DNA of 64,000 nucleotides from Saccharospirillum sp. (lineage in GTDB: Bacteria; Pseudomonadota; Gammaproteobacteria; Pseudomonadales; Natronospirillaceae), in the NCBI GenBank assembly GCA_018402545.1, contig JAGYIL010000001.1:2170001-2234000 (forward strand), written 5' to 3'. A model generated the notes under the pieces. That model saw only the letters and a list, made by a program, of their open reading frames with translations. It made no database searches and was not told where the DNA came from. Shown here in pieces: positions 47,058 to 56,129 of the stretch; the first letter of the stretch is position 1, and every line of letters begins with the position of its first letter. Both the position numbers and the translations under genes were made by a program.

Positions 47058-48899
47058 ATGAGAAAACTTCCCGTCATCACCGGATTTGGAGGCATCAACC
47101 CTGCAGGGCGGGTCTCCCTTCATCACGCTTATCGTCGCATGGTGCACGAAGCACTCGATGACCAGAAGATGGCGGCCACCTGGCAGGACCTGTCGCGTCT
47201 GATGAAGCTCGATCCGGCCAGTACCGATCATCAGGCATTGCTCGACGGCACCCTGATCCGTCGCATCAATCCGGCCAGTCACTTCGACCCGGATGCCGTG
47301 CCCACGCACCGCAAAGCCAACCTGAAGCACCCCGATGGCCTGCACTTTCAGCTCAAGCGATCCCAATTGCCGAAGCCACTGCCGGCTGGCTGGCAGGTTA
47401 CCGATGCCAGTGCCGACCCGGTTGAGGTTCAGGTCGATCAGTCGATGTCGGTGTTGCTGCCGGAGACCTACCAGTCCAAAGTCTCGTCGGCAGGCACACT
47501 GCCTGAGGGCTTTAACCCGGCTGACTATTACAACGCGGCGCACCACCCGCGCGGGCTGCAAATGGCGGTTTATGGTGCGTCCGATGCAATACGGTCGCTG
47601 GGCATGCCCTGGCAGTCGGTGCTCGACCGGATTCGACCGGATCAGGTCTCGGTGTACGCCGGGTCCTCGATTTCGCAAATGGACCAGGCCGGTCTGAAAG
47701 GCCTGTATCAGTCGCCGCTGACCGGCAATCGCATCACCTCCAAAATGATGCCACTGTCGATGCCGGAAATGACTGCCGACTTCATCAACAGCTACATACT
47801 CAACAGTGTTGGCAATACCGGTTCCAACGCCGGTGCCTGCGCGACCTTTTTATACAACCTGCGCCAGGGTATCGCCGACATCGAAGCGGGCAAGTGCCGC
47901 GTTGCCATCGTGGGCAATTCAGAGGCACCGGTCGTCCCCGAAATCATGGAGGGTTTCCGAGTCATGGGCGCCCTGGCCGAAGACGAACAGCTGCGGCAGC
48001 TCGACAACAGCGATGTCACCGACAACCGCCGAGCCTGCCGGCCGTTCTCATCCAACGCCGGCTTTACCATGGCCGAATCCAGCCAGTTCGTGGTGCTGAT
48101 GGACGATGAGCTGGCACTCGAAACCGGTGCCACCGTCTATGGCAGCGTCGCCGATGTCTTCGTCAACGCCGATGCCAACAAGAAGTCCATTTCCGGGCCC
48201 GGCGTCGGCAACTACATCACATTGGCCAAAGCCACCTCCCTGGCCCGCGCCATACTCGGTGATGCCGGGCTACAGCGCACCTTTGTGATGGCACACGGCA
48301 CCGGTACGCCCCAAAACCGCGTCACCGAATCGCATATCTTTAACGAAGTCGCCAAAACCTTCGGTATCGAACACTGGGCCGTCTCGGCCATCAAATCCTA
48401 CGTTGGCCATTCACTGGGCCCGGCGGCCGGTGATCAGCTCACCGCCGCACTGGGTGTCTGGGCGGAAGGCTGGATACCCGGCATTCGAACCATCGATCAC
48501 ATTGCAGACGACGTGAATCAGTCGCATCTGAATATTCTGATGAACCACCATTACGCCGGTCACCAGGGCGCCGACATGCTGGGCACACTGATCAACTCAA
48601 AAGGCTTTGGCGGCAACAATGCCAGCGCGCTTATTCTGTCACCCGCAAGCACCCTGTCGCTGATGAAAGAACGCAATGGCGAACGGGCCGTTACCGAATG
48701 GCAACACCGCAACGAAGCGGTGAGCGAGGCACAGCAACAGTACGATGCCGACACCCGGGAACATGGCTTGAAAGTGATGTATTCGTTCGGAGAGTCGGTC
48801 ATGTCCGACAAGGACCTCTCATTCGGTCGCGACAGCCTGACACTGAGCCAGTTCAAAAACGCGATTGAATTGCCCACGACAAATCCCTTCACCCGATAA
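47058..48899 (+). CDS. fabY: FabY-type beta-ketoacyl-ACP synthase (fatty-acid initiation)
   Basis: Condenses acetyl-CoA with malonyl-ACP to start fatty-acid synthesis, replacing FabH as the main initiator in Pseudomonas. The 613 residues (P. aeruginosa about 634) contain the thiolase fold with the active-site Cys261 in SNAGACATFLYNL and the histidines in AHGTGTPQNR and VGHSLGPAAGDQ. The N-terminal half is far longer than FabB/FabF, as FabY requires. No other fab genes are nearby; the desaturase and gpsA in this window also feed membrane lipids. Confidence 0.93.
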   Translation: MRKLPVITGFGGINPAGRVSLHHAYRRMVHEALDDQKMAATWQDLSRLMKLDPASTDHQALLDGTLIRRINPASHFDPDAVPTHRKANLKHPDGLHFQLKRSQLPKPLPAGWQVTDASADPVEVQVDQSMSVLLPETYQSKVSSAGTLPEGFNPADYYNAAHHPRGLQMAVYGASDAIRSLGMPWQSVLDRIRPDQVSVYAGSSISQMDQAGLKGLYQSPLTGNRITSKMMPLSMPEMTADFINSYILNSVGNTGSNAGACATFLYNLRQGIADIEAGKCRVAIVGNSEAPVVPEIMEGFRVMGALAEDEQLRQLDNSDVTDNRRACRPFSSNAGFTMAESSQFVVLMDDELALETGATVYGSVADVFVNADANKKSISGPGVGNYITLAKATSLARAILGDAGLQRTFVMAHGTGTPQNRVTESHIFNEVAKTFGIEHWAVSAIKSYVGHSLGPAAGDQLTAALGVWAEGWIPGIRTIDHIADDVNQSHLNILMNHHYAGHQGADMLGTLINSKGFGGNNASALILSPASTLSLMKERNGERAVTEWQHRNEAVSEAQQQYDADTREHGLKVMYSFGESVMSDKDLSFGRDSLTLSQFKNAIELPTTNPFTR

Positions 48900-48911
48900 A
48901 CCAGAGCCCCT

Positions 48912-48943
48912 GAGCGCTGCCAGCCTAACCGGCTGCAGCGCTC
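48912..48943 (+). terminator. Hairpin after fabY
   Basis: GAGCGCTGC(C)AGCC pairs with GGCTGCAGCGCTC with one bulged base, 13 bases after the fabY stop. There is no T-run, so termination is possible but not assured. Confidence 0.45.
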
Positions 48944-49043
48944 AAATACCCCGCGAGACTGAGGTATACTGCGCGCCGAATTTAGCCAGCCCCGGTTTAA
49001 TACCCTATGTTCCTAGTTTCGCAATAGTGACTAGCAGTGGATG

Positions 49044-49136
49044 CCGGGGCTGCCCCTGTGGGGGAGTCCGCAGCATGGATGCTGCGGCCTAGGCTCCATG
49101 GACGGATCCACGCCGACCCCATAGGGGTAGCCCCGG
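49044..49136. repeat. REP-like palindromic element upstream of trmH
   Basis: Outer arms CCGGGGCTGCCCCTGTGGGG (49044-49063) and its inverted partner (49117-49136) match at 18 of 20 positions, and the loop holds a perfect hairpin CCGCAGCAT-GG-ATGCTGCGG (49068-49087) plus the palindrome TCCATGGA (49095-49102). The layered structure, and my recollection of similar GCATGGATGCTGCGG repeats in other marine gammaproteobacteria, suggest a dispersed REP/MITE-type element. It occupies most of the 295-base gap between fabY and trmH, which has no gene. Confidence 0.7.
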
Positions 49137-49194
49137 TAGCCGCTGCGGACAAATGCCTATAAAACAATTCGAACACCGAAATTGAGCTAACACC

Positions 49195-49872
49195 ATGAGC
49201 CGTTCCCGTTTCGACAAATTCAAGACCGTCCTGCAACAGCGCCAGCCCGATATGGCGCTGGTGACCGACCAGGTGCACAAGGCGCAAAACATCTCTGCCA
49301 TGCTGCGCACCGCCGATGCCGTCGGCATCACCACCGTGCACATGGTGCAACCGGCCCGGGGCCGGCTGGTTTATCATCATACCGCCGGCGGCAGTTCCCG
49401 CTTTGTCACCTCAATTGGCCACCCCAGCATTGAAGCGGCACTGCAGGCTGCCCGCGACCAGGGCTTAAAACTCTATGCTGCCCAGTGGTCTGAGCGAGCC
49501 ATCAGCTACCGGGACGCCGATTACACCCAGCCTTTCGCACTGGTCATGGGTGCCGAAAAATACGGACTGAGCGAGACCGCCAGCGCTGCCGCTGACGTGC
49601 ACCTGACCATACCAATGATGGGCATGGTGGAAAGCTACAATGTGTCAGTCGCGGCCGCTATCATCCTTCTGGAGGCGCTGCACCAGCGCCAGGCAGCAGG
49701 CCACTACCGGCGCCCGGTGGCTGAAGATGAAGACTATCACCGCACCCTGTTTCGCTGGGCTCAACCCAAAATGGCGCGCTATTGTGACCAGAGAGGGTTA
49801 CCCTACCCGGAACTGGATGAAGACGGCGACATGATCCCGCCTACCGATGCAGCCTACCGGGGACGCGCATGA
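49195..49872 (+). CDS. trmH: tRNA (guanosine(18)-2'-O)-methyltransferase TrmH
   Basis: SPOUT (knotted) methyltransferase modifying G18 in the tRNA D-loop. The 225 residues show motif 1 NISAMLRTADAVG, motif 2 ALVMGAEKYGLSE and motif 3 MVESYNVSVAAAIIL. The Arg and Asn residues in the first motif are those needed for catalysis. The CDF transporter gene starts inside its stop (ATGA). Confidence 0.95.
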   Translation: MSRSRFDKFKTVLQQRQPDMALVTDQVHKAQNISAMLRTADAVGITTVHMVQPARGRLVYHHTAGGSSRFVTSIGHPSIEAALQAARDQGLKLYAAQWSERAISYRDADYTQPFALVMGAEKYGLSETASAAADVHLTIPMMGMVESYNVSVAAAIILLEALHQRQAAGHYRRPVAEDEDYHRTLFRWAQPKMARYCDQRGLPYPELDEDGDMIPPTDAAYRGRA

Positions 49873-51029
49873 CCACGAGCAACGACCAACCTGTTCTTAG
49901 CCGCGAAACACGCAAAAAAGTGATCGACCGCACCAACTGGATTTGCGTTGCCGTCGATGCCATCGCCTTCGTGATCAAGATCGTGGTCGGTGTCAGCGTC
50001 AAGTCACCTGCCCTGATTGCCGACGCCATGCATAGCCTCAGTGACCTGGCCGCCGACGTGCCGCTAATTATTCTAGCCAAGGTGTCCCATCACGATGCCG
50101 ATGCCGAGCACCCCTATGGGCACGCCCGGTTCGAAACACTGGGTACCGTTATGCTCGGCGGCTTATTGTTGGCGGTGGCCGCTGGCATCGCCTACGAAAG
50201 CATCCATTTGTTTTTTGAAGATAGCCGTCCGGAACCAAGCCTCGCCGCTCTGGTGACTATTCTGATTGCTCTGGCACTCAAGGAAGGCCTGTTTCATTAC
50301 GCTCTGTTTCAGTCGCGCCGGGCACGCTCGCCGTTGCTTGAGGCCAACGCCTGGCATGCCCGATCCGACAGTCTTTCCTCGCTGGTGGTACTGGTAGGCG
50401 TTGTTGCCACAATGCTGGGTTACCCAACTGTGGAAATCATTGCCGCTGTTGTCGTCGCCGGTCTGATTGGGCATATGGGCATCAGTCTTACCTGGAATGC
50501 CCTTCAGGAACTGGTCGACCGGGGCGTCGAACCGGAGCAGCAACAGGCCTTCCAGCAAGTGCTGGCCTCGGTGCCCGGGGTGAAGGACGTTCATATGCTG
50601 CGTACCCGAATGATGGGGCCGAGCGTATTCATTGACGCCCATATTCAAGTAGGCGGGTATTTGAGTGTGTCGGAGGGGCATCAGATTAACGAGTGGGCCT
50701 TGCGTTCCATTAAGGAACAGTTCAGCAATGTCACTGACGTTACCCTGCACATTGACCATGAGCAGGACTTACCCGATGCAACGCCTGCGCCGCTTGCTCC
50801 CTTGCGCCCGGCGATCGAGAACCTGTTGTTCGAGCGCGGTATCCGCGGTTATGAACAGCTGAACATTCACTATCACCAGCAAAAAACAACGCTGGAACTG
50901 ACGGTATTACCCGGTCAGCCCACCGACGGATGGCAGGCGACATTTGACGCCATCGTACGGGAAGTCCCCTGGGTGGATGCCATAACCCTCAGCACACGGA
51001 TCTATGCTATCGATCATTCAGAACGCTGA
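49869..51029 (+). CDS. Cation diffusion facilitator (CDF) metal transporter with extended C-terminus
   Basis: Proton-driven exporter of divalent metals. The 386 residues have the CDF transmembrane domain with the metal-site HxxxD motifs (His55/Asp59 in DAMHSLSDL, and NAWHARSDS) and GHARFETLG in the loop, then the cytoplasmic dimerisation domain (about 213-292, with its conserved HxxHIDHE). A further segment of about 90 residues follows, which ordinary FieF-like proteins of about 300 residues lack. Zn, Fe or Mn cannot be distinguished by eye. Its end overlaps the convergent DUF2914 gene by 23 bases. Confidence 0.88.
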   Translation: MTTSNDQPVLSRETRKKVIDRTNWICVAVDAIAFVIKIVVGVSVKSPALIADAMHSLSDLAADVPLIILAKVSHHDADAEHPYGHARFETLGTVMLGGLLLAVAAGIAYESIHLFFEDSRPEPSLAALVTILIALALKEGLFHYALFQSRRARSPLLEANAWHARSDSLSSLVVLVGVVATMLGYPTVEIIAAVVVAGLIGHMGISLTWNALQELVDRGVEPEQQQAFQQVLASVPGVKDVHMLRTRMMGPSVFIDAHIQVGGYLSVSEGHQINEWALRSIKEQFSNVTDVTLHIDHEQDLPDATPAPLAPLRPAIENLLFERGIRGYEQLNIHYHQQKTTLELTVLPGQPTDGWQATFDAIVREVPWVDAITLSTRIYAIDHSER

Positions 51030-51390
51030 TGCTACTGCGGGTCAGAGTGTTACCCTGGGGCCCGAGCACCTCAACCGTCCATAGGCCATTCCATTCGGGT
51101 AGCAGTTCCTTGCTGGAATAGACACGCCAGCGCGGTCCCTCTACCTGAAAGGTAACATCCGCCATTATCTGCCCCTCGAACCGCCAGCGGTGCGTCACTT
51201 CGGTTCCGGTCATGTCCACCAGTTCGGTGAAGAAAAACAGCGGGTTGATGTTGCTGGCGGTCGTAAGATGATCGACCGGTTCACGGTCCGTAATGCCCCG
51301 GGTGAAATGGCTTCGGGCGACATCGGCGATGGCCGTGCCGGCGATTCCCAATGCCAGCACCGCGACCATCAACTTTTTAGTTATTCTCAT
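51007..51390 (-). CDS. DUF2914 periplasmic protein
   Basis: A 127-residue protein with a signal peptide (about 1-22, ending GTAIA) and the DUF2914 pattern: FTRGITDREPVD near the start, FFFTELVDMTGTEVTHRW and ADVTFQVEGPRWRVYSSKEL. The family is an immunoglobulin-like extracytoplasmic domain of unknown role. ATG at 51390 has GGAG at a good distance; the ATG 24 bases upstream does not. It probably lies downstream of aroC (46 bases). Confidence 0.82.
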   Translation of the reverse strand: MRITKKLMVAVLALGIAGTAIADVARSHFTRGITDREPVDHLTTASNINPLFFFTELVDMTGTEVTHRWRFEGQIMADVTFQVEGPRWRVYSSKELLPEWNGLWTVEVLGPQGNTLTRSSISVLNDR

Positions 51391-51436
51391 TCCCAACTCC
51401 CGCTTCGTCGTCACTGGATAAGCACCTCAGTGTCAG

Positions 51437-52540
51437 TCATTTACCTTCAACCTGCCCCGCTATGGGCGGCAACGGCGGCACCACCTCTGCATTCTGCGCC
51501 CGGTGGCGCAACAGATGGTCCATCAGCACAATGGCCATCATGGCCTCAGCGATGGGCACGGCGCGTATGCCCACACAGGGATCATGCCGCCCCTTGGTAA
51601 TCATTTCAATTGGCTCGCCACTGCGGGTTATGCTTTTGCCGGGTACGGTAATGCTTGATGTCGGTTTGAGCGCAATGTGGGCCTCAATCGCCTGCCCGGT
51701 CGAGATACCGCCGACAATGCCGCCCGCGTGGTTGCTCAGAAACCCTTGCGGCGACAATTCATCGCGATGATGACTGCCTTTCTGGTTAACCACCTCAAAA
51801 CCATCACCGATCTCGACGCCTTTTACCGCATTGATGCTCATCAGGGCGTGGGCAAGATCTGCATCGAGTCGATCAAAAATGGGTTCACCCAGCCCGGGCA
51901 TCATGCCGGTAGCACGCACGCTGATGCGCGCACCAATGGAATCCCCCTCTTTGCGCAGGGCCTGCATGTAGGCTTCCATTTCCGGCACTTTATCCGGGTC
52001 CGGACAGAAAAAGGGGTTGGTTTCAACCGCGTCCCAGTCGATCCGCTCTGCCCGGATCGGGCCGAGCTGGCTCAGATAGCCCTGAATCTGTATACCTCGT
52101 AATGCCAGATACTGCTTGGCAATGGCACCGGCGGCAACGCGCATGGCCGTCTCACGCGCCGAGCTGCGACCACCGCCGCGATAATCCCGAAAGCCGTATT
52201 TCTGGTCATACCCATAGTCGGCATGGGCCGGCCGGTAGGTGTTCATGATGTCGCTGTAATCGTTGCTGCGCTGATTGGTGTTTTCAATCATCAGGCCGAT
52301 GGGCGTTCCCGTGGTACGGCCTTCAAAAACACCGCTTAGAATGCGCACTGCATCGTCTTCCCGTCGCTGGGTGGTGTAGCGACTGGTGCCCGGCTTGCGC
52401 CGATCCAGATCGCGTTGCAATACGGCTTCATTTAGCTCCAGCCCGGGCGGGCAGCCATCGACAATGGCGCCCAGAGCCGGGCCATGGCTTTCACCAAAGG
52501 TCGTGACGGTAAAGAGGGTGCCAAAGGTATTTCCAGACAT
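51437..52540 (-). CDS. aroC: Chorismate synthase
   Basis: Last step of the shikimate pathway, converting 5-enolpyruvylshikimate 3-phosphate to chorismate with reduced FMN. The 367 residues start [22 protein letters not shown] and include [20 protein letters not shown]-like [15 protein letters not shown], and GGISTGQAI near the centre. Normal length. Separate from the DAHP synthase gene at 3.4 kb. Confidence 0.97.
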   Translation of the reverse strand: MSGNTFGTLFTVTTFGESHGPALGAIVDGCPPGLELNEAVLQRDLDRRKPGTSRYTTQRREDDAVRILSGVFEGRTTGTPIGLMIENTNQRSNDYSDIMNTYRPAHADYGYDQKYGFRDYRGGGRSSARETAMRVAAGAIAKQYLALRGIQIQGYLSQLGPIRAERIDWDAVETNPFFCPDPDKVPEMEAYMQALRKEGDSIGARISVRATGMMPGLGEPIFDRLDADLAHALMSINAVKGVEIGDGFEVVNQKGSHHRDELSPQGFLSNHAGGIVGGISTGQAIEAHIALKPTSSITVPGKSITRSGEPIEMITKGRHDPCVGIRAVPIAEAMMAIVLMDHLLRHRAQNAEVVPPLPPIAGQVEGK

Positions 52541-52672
52541 GAGCGTCTATCACTCCATTAAAACAGGCTCGTTTCCGGGCCATAAAAAAGGTGGGGCTGC
52601 ATTTGCTGGCAACGGGACCCGAGGTCACAGTCATGCTGGCTTGCACCCGGGTGTCTTATTTGCCGGCAGCGA

Positions 52673-53614
52673 TCAAGCAAAATGCAATTTGAGTTCAGCT
52701 GCCGAAACCAGAAAAACACCGTGCCCGCCCCGCTCAAAATCGGGCCAGTGCAGGTCCATATCCGGGTAGGCGGTCGTCAGGGCGCCAAAGCTGTTGCCGA
52801 CCTCACAGACCAGCCAGCCATCGTCAGTCAGGTATTTCGGCGCTTCGCGCAGAATGCGGTGCACCAGTTCCAGGCCATCATGGCCGGCCGCCAAGCCGAG
52901 TCGCGGCTCGTGATGAAACTCGGCCGGCATGGTGGCGAGATCTTCTTCATCGACATAAGGCGGGTTGGCGACGATCAAATCGTATTGCTGGTCATCCAGT
53001 GTGGCAAACAGATCGCCCTGAAGTACCCGAACCTGATACCCCAGGTCTTTTTGATCGACGTTGTCGACGGCAATGGAGACGGCCGCATCACTGAGATCAC
53101 TCAGGTCAACACTGGCATCGGGGAAAGCCCGTGCCATCGCAATACCAATACAACCACTGCCGGTGCACAGATCCAGAATCCGGCTTGGTGACTGCTGTAA
53201 CCAGGGCGAAAAGCGAGCCTCTATCAGCTCGGCAATGGGCGACCGGGGAATCAGCACATCGGGTGTAACCCGGAACGGTTCGCCGCAAAACCAGGCCTCT
53301 TCCAGCAGATAGGCCGTTGGCATGCGTTCCAGACAGCGCCGTCCTATCAGAGTCCAGAGCCGCCGGCGCTCTCGTGGCAACAGAGCTGCCGACAACACAG
53401 CGGGCGGAGCATCCCAGTCGAGATCAAGGGCGCGCAAACACAGAAATACGGCTTCATCCCAGCCAGACTCGAAGCCATGCCCGAAAAAGACCTGGTGGGC
53501 GTCCATGGCGCTGGCGGCAAACCGCACCCAGTCACCCAGGCGGGTAAAGTGTTCGATGCACTCGGTTTGATCGTCGGTGCTGGATAAATTGACCGCGCTG
53601 TCGGTTAAAGCCAT
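52673..53614 (-). CDS. prmB: Ribosomal protein uL3 glutamine methyltransferase PrmB
   Basis: HemK-family N5-glutamine methyltransferase for ribosomal protein L3. The 313 residues show the helical N-terminal domain (GDWVRFAASAMDAHQVFFGHGF), motif I ILDLCTGSGCIGIAMA and the catalytic ANPPYVDEEDL. The start is uncertain between ATG 53614 and ATG 53641; a minus-strand -10 TATACT at 53650-53655 would make a start at 53641 leaderless, so 53614 is used. aroC is downstream, the usual prmB-aroC order. Confidence 0.93.
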   Translation of the reverse strand: MALTDSAVNLSSTDDQTECIEHFTRLGDWVRFAASAMDAHQVFFGHGFESGWDEAVFLCLRALDLDWDAPPAVLSAALLPRERRRLWTLIGRRCLERMPTAYLLEEAWFCGEPFRVTPDVLIPRSPIAELIEARFSPWLQQSPSRILDLCTGSGCIGIAMARAFPDASVDLSDLSDAAVSIAVDNVDQKDLGYQVRVLQGDLFATLDDQQYDLIVANPPYVDEEDLATMPAEFHHEPRLGLAAGHDGLELVHRILREAPKYLTDDGWLVCEVGNSFGALTTAYPDMDLHWPDFERGGHGVFLVSAAELKLHFA

Positions 53615-53720
53615 TGAAATAGAGATTCCGAACGGTGACATGTACGCACAGTATACCCCGAGCCGGCAGATAACTTTAACCGGTCTTCAACATTGGTTTA
53701 CCGGATGTCGGCAGATTCTG

Positions 53721-54350
53721 TCAGGCTGGCAATGAGAAAGTGGCTGTCTGGGTAGGCGCTCCGAGCTCAGGGTCAGCCTCGCCGATGCCGGCGAAACGCA
53801 CGACATAGCCGTTTCGAGCCGCCACCCCGCGTGACCACTGCATGAACTTTTGCCGGTCCCATTCAAACTTGTGGTCAGGCTCCCGAAACTCCCCGGGTGC
53901 CAGGCCCAGCAAGGGGTTGTACTCCCGGTTTGGTGTGGTCATGATCAGGCGGTGCGGCCGCATCTGCCCAAACACTGCCTGCTCGACCCTGGACAGATCG
54001 TTCGGTTTAACGTGCTCAATGGTTTCCACCATGGCCGCCATGTCAAAACCGGTCAGTGCCGGGTGCGGCTCTGCATAGGAGCCTGCGACCAGCTTAAGCC
54101 GGCCACTGGCCAGGGTGTCGGTGAACATATTTCGCGCGACCGCCAATCCCACGCCGGAGGATTCCAGGCCGACAATGTGTGAAAACTGCGGATCGTTGAT
54201 CAACCGGACCAGCAATGAACCGGAACCGCACCCCAGATCCAGCACTCGCCGCGCACCGCTTTGCCGGATGCGCTGATAGACGCTGTCGAGGCGTTCTTCA
54301 TGCAAGGGCGAGGTTCCGGGAACTGCGCTGGAAAGGCCGGCTAACTTCAC
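53721..54350 (-). CDS. Hen1-type RNA 3'-terminal 2'-O-methyltransferase domain protein
   Basis: A 209-residue methyltransferase resembling the C-terminal catalytic half of bacterial Hen1, which methylates the terminal ribose of RNA, usually with Pnkp in RNA repair. SAM motif I is VLDLGCGSGSLL (36-47). The metal-site residues of Hen1 are all present: Glu109, Glu112 and His113 in VETIEHVKP and His160 in EPDHKFEW. TTPNREYNPLL and a final GAPTQTATF are also Hen1-like. The start is GTG with GGAG about ten bases upstream. No N-terminal Hen1 half and no Pnkp gene are present here, so its partner and RNA are unknown. Confidence 0.82.
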   Translation of the reverse strand: MKLAGLSSAVPGTSPLHEERLDSVYQRIRQSGARRVLDLGCGSGSLLVRLINDPQFSHIVGLESSGVGLAVARNMFTDTLASGRLKLVAGSYAEPHPALTGFDMAAMVETIEHVKPNDLSRVEQAVFGQMRPHRLIMTTPNREYNPLLGLAPGEFREPDHKFEWDRQKFMQWSRGVAARNGYVVRFAGIGEADPELGAPTQTATFSLPA

Positions 54351-54428
54351 GTTTAACTTACTCCCGGAGGTTCAGTCTAATGGGCGCCTGATGGCGCGAT
54401 GCCAGGCTCCAGGCTTGGGACAATAGGA

Positions 54429-55250
54429 CTACAGACGCGAACGCACCCAACTGGCCAACGGTTGCGGGGCCTCCATGTGCGCATGATGCCCGCCGGGAAA
54501 CCGAGCCACACTGAGGTTCGGTACGCAAGCCAGCCGGTCGTCAAGCACTGACCCTGCCGCACCAAGCGGGCTGTCATCGAACAGGGCCAGATCCAGCGGG
54601 CATTCTATACGACGCAACAGCGCCTGTACCTGATTTTCCGTCATGCGCCAGGCACTGTCCTGACGCAGCCGCCGATCATACCGATGGAACCAGCCGCGGT
54701 CATTCAATCCCACGCCCCGGCTCGACAGAACCCGCGCACTGGCCGGTGACAGGGGAAACCGGCCACCAACCCGTACCTGCCACAGGGCATCGGTTGTCTT
54801 ATAATAGCGACGTCCGCCCGGGCTATCCTGACGTTGCTTATAGCTGCGCTGCATCCGGTCCAGATTGCCTTCATCGGTCTCGGTCAGGGGGCCGAGCGCA
54901 TCCAGGCAGATCAGTCGCTCAATACGGGGATCCACCACCGCCAGCATTTGCGCCAGAATGGCCCCCAGCGAATGCCCGAGCAGTGTATAGGAGTCCCAGT
55001 TCAGATCATCCATGACACGCCCCAGCACCGGCAACCACTGGGTAATGGACCACCCCTCGGCCATGGCAAGAGCTGCCGAGTTGCCATGGCCGGGCAGGTC
55101 CAGCGCCCAGATTTCGACATCCGGCATGGCTGCCGACAGAGGTTTGAAACTGAAAGCGTTATCCAGGAAGCCGTGCAACGCCAGCACAGGTTGCCCCTGC
55201 CCCATCACGACACCCTGAACCTGCCCGCCCAGCAGGGAAAAGGATTTCAT
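54429..55250 (-). CDS. Alpha/beta hydrolase
   Basis: A 273-residue serine-hydrolase-type protein. It shows VLALHGFLDN (oxyanion region), the nucleophile Ser94 in LGHSLGAILA, and a C-terminal FPGGHHAHM containing the likely catalytic His. Substrate not predictable; esterases and acyl-hydrolases are common in this group. ATG at 55250 lies one base after the stop of the other alpha/beta hydrolase gene, so the pair is an operon. Confidence 0.88.
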   Translation of the reverse strand: MKSFSLLGGQVQGVVMGQGQPVLALHGFLDNAFSFKPLSAAMPDVEIWALDLPGHGNSAALAMAEGWSITQWLPVLGRVMDDLNWDSYTLLGHSLGAILAQMLAVVDPRIERLICLDALGPLTETDEGNLDRMQRSYKQRQDSPGGRRYYKTTDALWQVRVGGRFPLSPASARVLSSRGVGLNDRGWFHRYDRRLRQDSAWRMTENQVQALLRRIECPLDLALFDDSPLGAAGSVLDDRLACVPNLSVARFPGGHHAHMEAPQPLASWVRSRL

Positions 55251-55251
55251 A

Positions 55252-56055
55252 TCAGGCAGCCTGGTGCGAATGCAATCGATGAATAAGCGACAGCACCTCG
55301 GCTGCGGTTTCATCCGGGTGTTCCAGCGGGAACATATGACTGCCCGGCAAACGCGATCCGACCAGATTCAACTTATGCTTCATGCGCAGATACTGATGTT
55401 TGCGCACGGTATCGGTATCCCGACCAAGAATAACGCCACCGGGCACCTGCAACTGTCCGGGCTGCACCCAGAGGGTGTGCGGGACGGTCCGGAAAATGGC
55501 CAGCTCAACCGGCACTTCGTAAGACAATTCTACGCTTCCATCGGCCCCGGTACGGGTCGCACAGGCCAGATAGTCCCGGATGCAGTCTGGGTGAAACTGC
55601 CGGAACAGCCCACGAGACTGGAAGTAAGCCAGGGCGTCATCAGCACTGGGCCAGGTGCGCCGCCGATGTTTTGACCGGCCGGCCGGCGTCAGGTTGTCAA
55701 TCAGACCCAGCGCCTTGACGCTGCGCACCACCCAGCTTTCGAACCGGCTGAACAGCGGCACGTCGAGCATGATGATGCTGGAGAACAAGTCGGGGCGCTC
55801 CAGCGCCGCCATGATGGTCAGTCCACCTCCAAGAGAATGGCCGAGACCAATTACCGGCCGGTCGCACTGCCGCTCGATGCTGTCGATCAGTTGCCGCTTC
55901 AGATGTGGCCAGTTGTTGGTCACCGGATACTCCGGGTGGTGACCGATCAGCGGCAGCGTCTTCAGCTCGACATGAGGCGCCAGGCCATCGAGCATGCGAC
56001 GGTAACTTGCTGAAGGAAAGCCATTGGCGTGTGCAAAATGGAGTTGGGTTTTCAT
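55252..56055 (-). CDS. Alpha/beta hydrolase (MhpC-like)
   Basis: A 267-residue hydrolase with an unusual N-terminus, FAHANGFPSASYRRML (the HANGFP-type oxyanion turn of one lipase-like subgroup), the nucleophile Ser74 in GLGHSLGGGLT and GSHMFPLEHP near the C-terminus as the catalytic His region. It is transcribed with the next hydrolase. The two are not close copies of each other. Substrate unknown. Confidence 0.88.
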   Translation of the reverse strand: MKTQLHFAHANGFPSASYRRMLDGLAPHVELKTLPLIGHHPEYPVTNNWPHLKRQLIDSIERQCDRPVIGLGHSLGGGLTIMAALERPDLFSSIIMLDVPLFSRFESWVVRSVKALGLIDNLTPAGRSKHRRRTWPSADDALAYFQSRGLFRQFHPDCIRDYLACATRTGADGSVELSYEVPVELAIFRTVPHTLWVQPGQLQVPGGVILGRDTDTVRKHQYLRMKHKLNLVGSRLPGSHMFPLEHPDETAAEVLSLIHRLHSHQAA

Positions 56056-56129
56056 AGCAACCAGGGATCAACAGACCAGCGAACAATCTACCCGAGTCAT
56101 CCGGCAAATTCAAACGCTCGTTTGAACCC

